DNA of 64,000 nt from Sedimentisphaera sp050251615 (GTDB lineage: Bacteria; Planctomycetota; Phycisphaerae; Sedimentisphaerales; Sedimentisphaeraceae). The stretch covers positions 62,001-126,000 of the forward strand of contig JBFWMM010000001.1 of assembly GCA_050251615.1 (NCBI GenBank). The letters run 5' to 3'. The notes beneath the pieces were generated by a model. The model worked only from the letters and a program-made list of their open reading frames with translations, did no database searches and was not told the DNA's origin. Of the stretch, positions 27,156-35,546 are shown piece by piece. Within the stretch, counting starts at the first letter, position 1, and the number at the start of each line of letters is the position of its first letter. The translations under genes and the position numbers were made by a program.

Positions 27156-28085
27156 ATGGACTTGAAAGATAAAATACTTGCGCTCAAAGAGAAGCACAAC
27201 GCTGTTATACTCGCGCACAACTATGTACCCGCAGATGTGCAGGACATTGCCGATTTTTCGGGCGATTCACTCGGGCTCAGCAAGCAGGCCGCTACTACCA
27301 ATGCCGATGTGATTGTTTTCTGCGGCGTACATTTTATGGCAGAAACGGCCAAGATTCTATCGCCGGAAAAGACGGTTCTGCTGCCCGATAACACAGCCGG
27401 TTGTCCGATGGCGGATATGATAACCGCAGATGAGCTGCGCAAGTTTCAGGCAGAGCACCCCGGCTCGCTAACGGTCTGTTATGTAAACAGCGCGGCGGAA
27501 GTCAAGGCGCTTAGCGATTACTGCTGTACGAGCGGCAATGCCGTTGAGCTTGTTTCGAGACTTCCCGATGATAAGGAGATTTTATTCGTGCCGGATAAGT
27601 ATCTCGGCGCGTATGTGAAAGCAAAAACCCGCCGCAATCTTATTCTCTGGCCGGGATTCTGCCCCACGCATGCGGTGATTGCGGGCGAGGTCATTTCCGA
27701 CCTCAAAGCGCTTCACCCGCAGGCTATTGTGATGGCGCATCCGGAATGTCCGGAATCTGCGAAGAATGTTGCGGATGTTTTGCTCAGTACCGGCCAGATG
27801 CTCGAATACGCCCGCAAAAGCGAGGCGCGGTCTTTTATTATAGCTACGGAGCCCGGCATTCTGCATGCACTTCGTAAAGGCAACCCTGATAAAAAGTTCT
27901 TCGCGGCAAGCCCCATAGAATGCTTCAATATGAAAAAAATCACCCTCGAAAGCCTCTACTTTTCTCTCGAATATATGCAATACGAAATTGATGTGCCCGC
28001 GGAGATTGCATCAAGGGCAAGGCGCTCGCTCGACAGGATGCTTGAGGTGCTTCCGGCGACAAGCGCCAGGAGCAACATGCCATAG
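27156..28085 (+). CDS. nadA: Quinolinate synthase
   Basis: [4Fe-4S] enzyme condensing iminoaspartate and dihydroxyacetone phosphate in NAD synthesis, 309 residues. The three cluster cysteines lie in DNTAGCPMADM, WPGFCPTH and AHPECPES. Other family segments are AHNYVPADVQDIADFSGDS and VYVNSAAEVKALSD-like CYVNSAAEVKALSD. The ATG follows the cysE stop with zero spacing, and its ribosome-binding site (GGGGGA) lies inside cysE, so the two are translationally coupled. No nadB or nadC is present here. Confidence 0.95.
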   Translation: MDLKDKILALKEKHNAVILAHNYVPADVQDIADFSGDSLGLSKQAATTNADVIVFCGVHFMAETAKILSPEKTVLLPDNTAGCPMADMITADELRKFQAEHPGSLTVCYVNSAAEVKALSDYCCTSGNAVELVSRLPDDKEILFVPDKYLGAYVKAKTRRNLILWPGFCPTHAVIAGEVISDLKALHPQAIVMAHPECPESAKNVADVLLSTGQMLEYARKSEARSFIIATEPGILHALRKGNPDKKFFAASPIECFNMKKITLESLYFSLEYMQYEIDVPAEIASRARRSLDRMLEVLPATSARSNMP

Positions 28086-28177
28086 AACATAATTTTATGG
28101 TTGAACGTAGAATAACAGTGAATATGATAACTGTCATTGCTGAAATCATTAGGGATTTTAATTTTTCGGAGAATTAG

Positions 28178-29152
28178 ATGTTTTCAAAGATGAAACCTGT
28201 CCTTTTTGCAGTTGTTCTCGCGTTGGTATGCTCAGGTTACGCGGCTGACGGCGTTGCCTCGATCCAAGTGAGCAATCCTGTTAAAGACCTTGGCGAAGTC
28301 AAGCCGCATGAGGTGTTTGATTTTACTTATGATTTCAAAAATACAGGTGATGCCGAGCTGGTAATTTCGCACGTTCAGGCGACTTGCGGTTGTACGGTAC
28401 CCGAGCTTGCCGACAAAAACTACGCTCCGGGCGAATCGGGTTCGGTGAAAGTGCGCTATACCGCTTCGCAGCGTGAGGGTGCGGTTACCAAGCATCTCTA
28501 CATTCACTCCAACGACCCGAAGATGCCCAGATATGAGCTTCAGATTAAATCAAACACGGTGCTCAAAGTGGAAGCGCTTCCCAAGGAGATGGAGCTTTCG
28601 CTGGCAGAAAATAATTGCGGCTTCAAGCCGATTGTTGTAACAAGCAAAGACGATCAGCCCTTCAGGATTACCTCCGTAACCTCAATCGGCGATTCGATAA
28701 AGTTTGATTACGACTCCAGAGAACTCGCCACCTCACACACAATAAACGCCACGCTCACTCGCGAGCTCATAGAAAAGAATCTTACCGGCCTCATCACAAT
28801 CAACACAAGCCACCCCGACTGCTCCGTTGTGAGTGTTTCCTACAGAGCCCAGCCGCTTTACAGCGCCTCGCCCGCACGAATCATTATGCAGGATGCGAAG
28901 CCCGGCGACAAGGACAGCAGGGAAGTATGGGTGCGCAGCAATTACGGCAAAGAGGTAAATATTTCGGACGGCAAGAGCAAAAACGGCACAATGACATGGA
29001 GCCTGCTTGAGAGCAAAGGCGATATGGCCAAGCTTAAAATAGAGGTAACAGTGCCGCAGGACGGGACAAGCCGTTACTTCTCAGATGAGCTTATCCTTAC
29101 CGTTAATGACAGCGAGCTACCGGTTAAGTGCAGCGGTTGGTTCAAGAAATAA
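28178..29152 (+). CDS. Exported DUF1573 domain protein
   Basis: A 324-residue protein with a signal peptide (MFSKMKPVLFAVVLALVCSGYA). A DUF1573 Ig-like (ASH/MSP-type) domain spans about 30-125 with the hallmark FDFTYDFKNTGDAELVI...TCGCTVPE...PGESG. The rest (about 130-324) is beta-rich and may be a second, degenerate domain. DUF1573 proteins are abundant in Planctomycetota and Bacteroidota and their role is unknown. GGAG precedes ATG. It lies 92 bp after nadA and is closed by a shared bidirectional terminator. Confidence 0.82.
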   Translation: MFSKMKPVLFAVVLALVCSGYAADGVASIQVSNPVKDLGEVKPHEVFDFTYDFKNTGDAELVISHVQATCGCTVPELADKNYAPGESGSVKVRYTASQREGAVTKHLYIHSNDPKMPRYELQIKSNTVLKVEALPKEMELSLAENNCGFKPIVVTSKDDQPFRITSVTSIGDSIKFDYDSRELATSHTINATLTRELIEKNLTGLITINTSHPDCSVVSVSYRAQPLYSASPARIIMQDAKPGDKDSREVWVRSNYGKEVNISDGKSKNGTMTWSLLESKGDMAKLKIEVTVPQDGTSRYFSDELILTVNDSELPVKCSGWFKK

Positions 29153-29213
29153 ATTTTACAAGCAGACTGCGCATTTCTCACGAAATGGCGCTGTCCGCGA
29201 GGCGTAAAATGAC

Positions 29214-29373
29214 ACAGCGGAGGCGCGCAAGCGCCCCGAAATTGTAGAGACGCAAAATCTTGCGTCTCATGCCAGTTACGAACGCATATTATCCGTGGCA
29301 CCGGTTTGGTTTTTCCGACATTGGTTGGCATTTACGTGAGCATTTTTTTCGCATCGCTTGCGCAATGGCGCTG
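29214..29373 (-). repeat. Composite intergenic repeat, copy B (inverted, with inserted hairpin)
   Basis: On the minus strand the first module (29373-29348, CATTGC-GCAA-GCGATG stem) is followed by a spacer resembling the units at 15096-15142. Next comes a GAGACGC hairpin, then the second module (29243-29214), which is identical over 30 bp to 7253-7282. The order matches copy A but the element is longer, as if the hairpin had inserted. Confidence 0.75.
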
Positions 29374-29433
29374 TTTTGCGAAACGTCATAACATCCCGCA
29401 CGAGAATTGTAGAGACGCAAAGTCTTGCGTCTC
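29247..29433. repeat. Two copies of a GAGACGC palindrome with shared flank
   Basis: GAGACGCAA pairs with TTGCGTCTC at 29247-29268 and again at 29412-29433. Each copy is preceded by ATTGTA and followed by ATGCC..TTACGAACG.ATATT.ATCCGTGG, so about 60 bp is duplicated 165 bp apart. A longer perfect version lies at 61472-61499. Confidence 0.85.
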
Positions 29434-29513
29434 ATGCCGCATTACGAACGTATATTTATCCGTGGGATGGGGACGAGGGCGCGATGACCCCGAGCCTCTG
29501 CTCAAATACAACG

Positions 29514-29548
29514 AAAAACCCCGCAGTTTTTGACGCTGCGGGGTTTTT
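29514..29548. terminator. Bidirectional rho-independent terminator
   Basis: AAAAACCCCGCAG (29514-29526) pairs perfectly with CTGCGGGGTTTTT (29536-29548). It separates the converging DUF1573 gene (plus) and symporter gene (minus) and has T-runs in both directions. Confidence 0.9.
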
Positions 29549-29574
29549 GTGTTCGTTTCGTTTATAACAGCTAC

Positions 29575-31578
29575 TTACTTTATCAGTCCGAGCGGGCTGA
29601 AGAGGAAGTAAAGAACGAGCGTGATAAGGATAACAGCGATACCGGCCATCTTTGCACCCTTGTTTTCGCTGAGCTCAATGGTTGTATTGGCCTTGATTAC
29701 GTACGGCTCGGGGAGCGGCTTTACGATTGTCATGACAATCATCGCAACAACGCAAACCGCCAGGCAGATCGCCATCCTGTTAAGGAAGTTGATTCCGGGG
29801 GCGAAGTTCATAAGGCCGATGTAAACCACAGCGTTGAGAAGCAGTCCGACAACGCCACTGAACTTCGGTGCTCTCTTGCTTATGAGGCCGAATACAAATA
29901 CCGCCAGAACACCCGGGCTCAAGATTCCCTGGCCTTCCTGAATCACCGTAAAGATGCTGCCGAATTTCGGGCTGCCGAGCGCCGGTGACAGAACAACGGC
30001 AATCAACGTAAACACAAGCACACTCCCTCGACCAAGCGCGAGGATGCCGTGCTGAGTTACATTCGGGTTCATATACTTCTTGTAGATATCCAACGAGAAG
30101 ATGGTAGAAGCGGCGTTGAGAAGAGCTGCCAGTGAGCTGACAACCGCGCCGAGAAGGGCTGCGAGAACAAAGCCGATAAGGCCTGTACCCTGCGGAAGTA
30201 CCTGCCCGAGGAGCTGGGCAAGAGCTGTGTCATACTTGTACGCGAGGAAGTTCTTTTCTGCGCCGATCTGTGTCGCGTTGTAGCTTTCCAGCTCTGCGGT
30301 GAGCGTCGGATAAACGCTGAGGACTGTCTTGTCCTTGCAGACAAACTTGCTGTCTGAGGCTTCAATAGCAGCGAAATCTTCAGCAATGATCGGGTAAACG
30401 TATGGGTTGCCGACACCTGTGATTGCCTTTACGGCATCAGCGTCCGCGCAAACCGCGAGCATAATCTTATCGCCCATCTGCCATGCGGCGGCATCGTCTG
30501 TTGTAGCGCTTTCATTAAGTACGATAGCCTCAGTAGCGCTGTTGCTCTTGTAGTATTCCGCGATAACCTTGACATTGCCATCAACCGCTTCGGCCTGCAT
30601 ATCGCCTGCATAGAGATTGAACGCCATAATACCCGGCACAACAATCACAAACGGAATGAGAAGCTTCATAAACGCGCTGAACACGATGCCCTTCTGGCCT
30701 TCTGACAGAGACGCCGCGCCCAGAGTGCGCTGTGTGATGTACTGGTTGAGGCCCCAGTAGTAGAAGTTCGGAATCCACAGGCCCAAGCACAGAGCCGTCC
30801 AGGGGAGCGTTGAATCTGTTGCGGGAAGAATCATATTCATGCGGGTTTTGTTGAGCGCCCAGAAACGTTCCATTGCGCCCTGGCTTGCGCTGAATGTTAC
30901 TTCATTAACCTTGCCGCTTGTTGCATCAACAACCTGTGCGAGCTTTTCTGCAGCGCCAAGCTTGTCAAATGCGAAGTACATGATTATACCGCCGCCTATG
31001 ATAAGAGCAGAGCCTTGGAGCAGATCTGCCCAGGCACAGGCCTTGAGGCCGCCCGTGGCGACGTAGAACATAGCGATAAGGCCGATGGCCAGAGAGCCAG
31101 GAAACAGACCGATGTTAATGCCCATCTTGCCGGCAAGCGTCTTGATTGTGAGCGCTCCGGAGTAGGTTACCGCGCCGAGAAGCAAACAGTAAATAAGCAA
31201 CGTTGCAGCTGACATCGCGAGCCTTGCCCACTGGTTGTATCGCTGTTCGAGGAATTCGGGCATCGTGTAGATGCCTGCCTTCAGGAAGAACGGCAGGAAT
31301 CCGAACGCCACGACAACGAGCGTGATGGCGGCCATCCATTCATAGCTGGCTATTGCGAGTCCGATGTGGCTTGCGGCGTTGCCGCTCATACCCACAAACT
31401 GCTCCGTGGAGATGTTTGCGGCGATAAGCGAGAATCCGATCAGCCACCATTTCAGCCCGCGGCCGGCAAGGAAGAAATCCTCACCGCTTGATTCGCCGCG
31501 GCTTTTGAGCGTGCCGATGGCGATTACTGCGGCGATGAAGCCAAAAAAGATAACGTAGTCTAAAGGTGTGAACGTCAT
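29575..31578 (-). CDS. Sodium:solute symporter (SSS/SGLT family)
   Basis: A 667-residue inner-membrane symporter of the SSS family, probably importing a sugar or similar solute with Na+. Family landmarks are FFLAGRGLKWWLIGFSL, IAANISTEQFVGMSG, a long amphipathic stretch with YNQWARL, and the YWGLNQYITQR region. It is larger than usual (500-560) because of a hydrophilic stretch of about 125 residues (about 324-448) between helices. The frame begins at 31644, but ATG 31578 with GAGGTTGAT directly upstream gives the normal short N-terminus. The closest neighbours give no substrate hint. Confidence 0.88.
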   Translation of the reverse strand: MTFTPLDYVIFFGFIAAVIAIGTLKSRGESSGEDFFLAGRGLKWWLIGFSLIAANISTEQFVGMSGNAASHIGLAIASYEWMAAITLVVVAFGFLPFFLKAGIYTMPEFLEQRYNQWARLAMSAATLLIYCLLLGAVTYSGALTIKTLAGKMGINIGLFPGSLAIGLIAMFYVATGGLKACAWADLLQGSALIIGGGIIMYFAFDKLGAAEKLAQVVDATSGKVNEVTFSASQGAMERFWALNKTRMNMILPATDSTLPWTALCLGLWIPNFYYWGLNQYITQRTLGAASLSEGQKGIVFSAFMKLLIPFVIVVPGIMAFNLYAGDMQAEAVDGNVKVIAEYYKSNSATEAIVLNESATTDDAAAWQMGDKIMLAVCADADAVKAITGVGNPYVYPIIAEDFAAIEASDSKFVCKDKTVLSVYPTLTAELESYNATQIGAEKNFLAYKYDTALAQLLGQVLPQGTGLIGFVLAALLGAVVSSLAALLNAASTIFSLDIYKKYMNPNVTQHGILALGRGSVLVFTLIAVVLSPALGSPKFGSIFTVIQEGQGILSPGVLAVFVFGLISKRAPKFSGVVGLLLNAVVYIGLMNFAPGINFLNRMAICLAVCVVAMIVMTIVKPLPEPYVIKANTTIELSENKGAKMAGIAVILITLVLYFLFSPLGLIK

Positions 31579-32191
31579 ATCAACCTCGTATAATATAGTA
31601 ACACAATAGAGCGGACTTTCCAACTGCCGCATACAACACTTCAACCATTAAAGTGCCGGGGTTATATTTAATGTGAAAGAGGCGATTAGTCAAGCATAAA
31701 GAGCCTCGGTAGCCGAAACAACGCTGATTATAGATAGTTTTCAGCTAATTATCGGTGAGGGGCCGGCAAGTGGTTTGGGAAATATAGAAAACGACAGATT
31801 TGAGATTTATAATTCAAGATTCAAAATTCAAGACAATTCCGGTTCATCTCGCAATACAGTGGGAAAGGAAAAACCTGCCGGCAAGGTTAAGCCGGCAAAT
31901 TATCGCTCATCCTGCACCGAAACTTCTGCCTGAGCATGTGCAAAAATGAATTATTTCTTTGACAGAACGGTTTTTATGTTATAATAGCCACCGGATACGT
32001 TTGTGATCAAGACGCGTATTACGCCTGATTCGCATTTTAGATTGTGATAAAAGGCTTGGCAACAGTGGCTGTATATGCTCGGTTTTCCGGTTTGTTCGCA
32101 AGGGATGAGCAGATTGGAGGCAGAGCCATAAGGCCCGGCGGGTTGCTGAGTTCTATATAGCTTACATTATTAGTTAGTCAGGGAGATTAGA
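31579..32191. other. 613-bp divergent region with the ilvB promoter and long leader
   Basis: It separates the symporter (minus) and ilvB (plus). The ilvB promoter is at 31959-31985, leaving a leader of about 200 nt. The leader contains a possible 18-codon frame (32075-32131) that is not rich in Ile, Val or Leu codons, so it does not look like a classical attenuator. A GCCGGCAAGG...AGCCGGC inverted repeat lies near 31878-31902. No gene was seen. Confidence 0.5.
31959..31985 (+). promoter_or_regulatory. Promoter of the ilvBHC operon
   Basis: Perfect TTGACA (31959-31964) and perfect TATAAT (31980-31985) with a short 15-bp spacer and an extended -10 (TGT before TATAAT). The transcript would start near 31992, about 200 nt before ilvB. 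Confidence 0.65.
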
Positions 32192-33910
32192 ATGAGTAAT
32201 TCTTCCCAGTACCCTGTTTTGCAGGGTTCAGAAATTGTAGTAGAGGTTCTCAGAGAACAGGGTGTTGATACCATGTTCGGTTATCTCGGCGGGGTGGTTC
32301 TTCCGATTTTTGACAAGCTCTACGATGCCGACTTTCTCAACTTCATCATTCCACGCCACGAGCAGGGCGGTACTCACATGGCTGATGCTTATGCGCGTGC
32401 AACCGGCAAGACGGGTGTATGCATTGCGACGAGCGGCCCCGGCGCGACAAACGTCGTTACGGGCGTTGCTACGGCTATGCTCGATTCGATTCCACTGGTT
32501 GTTATCACCGGACAGGTTCGCACGGACCTCATCGGCGGTGACGCGTTTCAGGAAGTTGACACAACCGGTATAACAAGGCCGATTACAAAGCATAACGTGA
32601 TCGTTAAAGATACAAAAGATCTGGCAAACGACCTTCGTCAGGCGTTTTACATCGCCTCGACAGGCCGTCCGGGCCCTGTTCTCGTTGATATTCCCGTTGA
32701 TGTTGCAGTTGGTACGGCGGAGTTTCGCCCGATGGCGCCCGACGAGAATGTTGATATTCCCAGCTATAGGCCGCGCATGCATGGCCATGCAAGGCAGATT
32801 GAAGCAGCTGCGGAAGCTATCAATGAGAGCGAAAAACCACTTCTCTATATTGGTGGCGGAATTGTCAGCTCGGATGCGTCAGAGGAGCTGACCGCTCTCG
32901 CCGAAAAGGCCAACATACCGGTAACCAGCACACTCATGGGCCTTGGCGCCTTTGACCAGAGCAATCCGCTCTCGCTGGATATGCTCGGCATGCACGGAGC
33001 AGCTTATGCAAACTACGCCGTTCAGCATTGTGATCTGCTGATTGCGGTAGGCTCTCGCTTTGACGACCGCGTTACGGGCCATCTTGGAAAGTTTGCCCCG
33101 AACGCTAAAATTGTTCACGTTGACATTGACCCTTCAAGCATTTCGAAGAATGTGTTTGTACATGTTCCTGTCGTTGGTGATGCAAAAGATATTTTGCCTC
33201 ACCTCACAGCGATGGTTGAAGCGAGAGAGCGCAAAGACTGGTTTGAACAGCTCGACAACTGGCGCAAAACGCATCCGTTCGCTTATGACAGGAACGCAGA
33301 GACAATTAAGCCGCAGTACGTAATTGAGGAGCTCTGGCGCCAGACAAACGGTGAAGCCGTTATTACTACGGGCGTTGGCCAGCATCAGATGTGGACGGCT
33401 CAGTTCTACAAGTTCAAGCGTCCGCGCCAGCTCATCACAAGCGGCGGCCTTGGCACAATGGGCTTCGGCCTTCCCGCGGCTATCGGCGCGCAGGCAGCTC
33501 TGCCGGGTGCAGTTGTTGTGGACATAGACGGCGACAGCAGTTACAATATGACTATGAGCGAGCTCTGTACGGCGGTTATGTACAATCTGCCGGTTAAAGT
33601 TATCATTCTCAATAACGGCTTCATGGGAATGGTAAGGCAGTGGCAGGAGCTTTTCTACCAGCACAGGTACTCGCAGAGTCAGTTGCTCAACCCCGATTTT
33701 GCGAAAGTTGCAAACGCGATGGGCGCAAAGGGTATTCGCGTTACCGATAAGCAACAGGTTCCCGCGGCGATCAGTGAAATGCTCGCCCATGATGGTCCCT
33801 GCGTACTTAACGTTTTCGTGGACAGGGAAGAGAACGTATGGCCTATGGTTCCATCGGGCAAGGCGCTCGACGAGATGGACGGGCTTCAGATTTTTGAGAG
33901 CATGGCTTAA
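32192..33910 (+). CDS. ilvB: Acetolactate synthase, large subunit
   Basis: TPP-dependent enzyme making acetolactate and acetohydroxybutyrate for valine, leucine and isoleucine. It has 572 residues. The N-terminal TPP-binding domain has FGYLGGVVLPIFD and RHEQGGTHMADAYARATG, where E47-like Glu is the catalytic TPP activator. The central domain binds FAD. The C-terminal pyrophosphate motif is GDSSYNMTMSEL...NNGFMGMVRQWQELFY. AGGGAG lies before ATG. It is first of three genes ilvB-ilvH-ilvC with short gaps. Confidence 0.96.
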   Translation: MSNSSQYPVLQGSEIVVEVLREQGVDTMFGYLGGVVLPIFDKLYDADFLNFIIPRHEQGGTHMADAYARATGKTGVCIATSGPGATNVVTGVATAMLDSIPLVVITGQVRTDLIGGDAFQEVDTTGITRPITKHNVIVKDTKDLANDLRQAFYIASTGRPGPVLVDIPVDVAVGTAEFRPMAPDENVDIPSYRPRMHGHARQIEAAAEAINESEKPLLYIGGGIVSSDASEELTALAEKANIPVTSTLMGLGAFDQSNPLSLDMLGMHGAAYANYAVQHCDLLIAVGSRFDDRVTGHLGKFAPNAKIVHVDIDPSSISKNVFVHVPVVGDAKDILPHLTAMVEARERKDWFEQLDNWRKTHPFAYDRNAETIKPQYVIEELWRQTNGEAVITTGVGQHQMWTAQFYKFKRPRQLITSGGLGTMGFGLPAAIGAQAALPGAVVVDIDGDSSYNMTMSELCTAVMYNLPVKVIILNNGFMGMVRQWQELFYQHRYSQSQLLNPDFAKVANAMGAKGIRVTDKQQVPAAISEMLAHDGPCVLNVFVDREENVWPMVPSGKALDEMDGLQIFESMA

Positions 33911-33927
33911 TTCACAGGAGACGCAAA

Positions 33928-34413
33928 ATGAAGCATGTTATCAGCGCACTTGTACAGAATAAGCCCGGCGTTCTCGCGCATGTTGCGGGGATGTTTGCCG
34001 CGAGGGCTTTCAATATCGATTCGCTTGTTGTCGGACGCACCGACGACCCGAATCTCAGCCGTATGACAATCGTTGTTGTCGGCGATAATAACGTGGTAGA
34101 GCAGGTTCGCAAGCAGCTCGGCAAGATTATTTCTGTAGTGAAGGTACAGGATTTTGTCGGCAGGGATATAGTATCGAGAGACCTGATGCTCATCAGCATC
34201 CACTGCACTGCCGAAAAGCGCATAGAAATCAACGCGCTTGTCGATATGTTCGACAGTAAAGTTGTGGACATCAGCTCGAAAAACGTTATGGTTGAAATTT
34301 CAGGCCCCGAAAGTAAAATAGAGGCCTTTATCGAAGCTTGCAAGCCTTACGGCGTTAAAGCGATGGCCAGAACCGGCACAATCGCAATGCCGCGTTGCAG
34401 GAAACCAATGTGA
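33928..34413 (+). CDS. ilvH: Acetolactate synthase, regulatory small subunit
   Basis: A 161-residue regulatory subunit. An ACT domain opens the protein (ISALVQNKPGVLAHVAGMFAARAFNIDSL) and should bind valine for feedback inhibition. The C-terminal ALS_ss domain contains RDLMLISIHC and KVVDIS. It lies 17 bp after ilvB with AGGAG about 7 bp before ATG. Confidence 0.95.
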   Translation: MKHVISALVQNKPGVLAHVAGMFAARAFNIDSLVVGRTDDPNLSRMTIVVVGDNNVVEQVRKQLGKIISVVKVQDFVGRDIVSRDLMLISIHCTAEKRIEINALVDMFDSKVVDISSKNVMVEISGPESKIEAFIEACKPYGVKAMARTGTIAMPRCRKPM

Positions 34414-34458
34414 TTTTAAATATAAATGCTTTTTTTGAATAAAGGAGAAATAAGCACA

Positions 34459-35460
34459 ATGGCAAACGTATTATATGCAAAAGATGCACCGATCGATGCT
34501 CTCAAAGGTAAGAGAGTCGCGGTGATCGGCTATGGCAGCCAGGGCCATGCCCACTCACAGAACCTTCGCGACAGCGGCATAGAAGTAGCCGTTTCGGAAG
34601 TACCAGGTACAGCTAATTTCAAGCTCGCACAGGAACACGGCTTCGAGCCGACAGACATAGCCGGCGCTATGAACGGCGCCACGCTGATCATCGTTACTCT
34701 GCCTGATGAGATTACCGCAAAGATTTACAAGGAGTCCATCGCTCCCAATCTTGTAGCCGGTCAGACACTCGGTGTATGCCACGGTTTCAACATTCACTTC
34801 GGTCTTGTTGATGTACCCGCGCACAACAACGTAGTTATGATTGCCCCTAAGGGCCCCGGACACCTCGTACGCAGTGAGTTCGTTAAGGGCGGCGGCGTTC
34901 CGTGTCTGATAGCTATCGCTCAGGATGAAGACGGCCACGGCCGTGAAGTTGCTCTTGCATGGGCAAACGGAATCGGCGGCGCACGCGCAGGCATCATTGA
35001 GACAACCTTCAAGGAAGAAACCGAAACTGACCTCTTCGGCGAACAGGTTGTGCTTTGCGGCGGTCTTTCCGCTCTCATCAAGGCAGGCTTCAATACTCTC
35101 GTAGAAGCAGGCTATCAGCCCGAAATCGCGTACTTCGAGTGCCTCCACGAGGTCAAGCTCATTGTTGACCTGATGTATGAAGGTGGTATCGACTACATGA
35201 GATACAGCATTTCAAACACAGCTGAATGGGGCGACCTAATCACCGGCCCGAAGATCATTACAGATGAAACCAGGGCTACAATGAAACAGGTTCTCGCCGA
35301 TATCCAGTCAGGCAAGTTCGCCAGGGAATGGATTGAAGAGTATCAGGGCGGCCTGAAGAACTTTACCGCGCTTTACGAAGCAGACCACAATTCGACAATC
35401 GAAGTAGTTGGTAGAAAACTGCGTAAGATGATGAATTGGATCGACGCCAAGGAAGTCTGA
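34459..35460 (+). CDS. ilvC: Ketol-acid reductoisomerase, class I, probably NADH-using
   Basis: Isomerises and reduces acetolactate to dihydroxyisovalerate. It has 333 residues, the short class I form. The Rossmann motif is VIGYGSQGHAHSQNLRDSG. The following loop reads SEVPGTAN where NADPH enzymes typically have GLREGSKS: the phosphate-binding Arg and last Ser are replaced and an acidic Glu ends strand beta-2, which favours NADH. The C-terminal knotted domain (ETDLFGEQVVLCGG; YFECLHEVKLIVDLM) carries the Mg ligands. The start is ATG 34459 with AAAGGAG upstream, rather than 34426. A hairpin terminator follows. Confidence 0.94.
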   Translation: MANVLYAKDAPIDALKGKRVAVIGYGSQGHAHSQNLRDSGIEVAVSEVPGTANFKLAQEHGFEPTDIAGAMNGATLIIVTLPDEITAKIYKESIAPNLVAGQTLGVCHGFNIHFGLVDVPAHNNVVMIAPKGPGHLVRSEFVKGGGVPCLIAIAQDEDGHGREVALAWANGIGGARAGIIETTFKEETETDLFGEQVVLCGGLSALIKAGFNTLVEAGYQPEIAYFECLHEVKLIVDLMYEGGIDYMRYSISNTAEWGDLITGPKIITDETRATMKQVLADIQSGKFAREWIEEYQGGLKNFTALYEADHNSTIEVVGRKLRKMMNWIDAKEV

Positions 35461-35473
35461 GCAACAAACAAAA

Positions 35474-35505
35474 GGGGGGCGTGAAATGCGCCTCCTTATC
35501 TTTTT
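35474..35505 (+). terminator. Terminator after ilvC
   Basis: GGGGGGCG (35474-35481) pairs with CGCCTCCT (35489-35496, two G-T pairs) around a 7-nt loop, followed by TATCTTTTT. It separates the ilv operon from the lipoprotein gene. Confidence 0.7.
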
Positions 35506-35546
35506 CGGATGCCAATAACAATTTTTGAATGTAGAAAGGGACTACG

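Noticed and set aside
32075..32131. Possible attenuator leader peptide upstream of ilvB
   Set aside because: Eighteen codons with only two Leu, one Val and no Ile; no terminator/antiterminator pair was evident.
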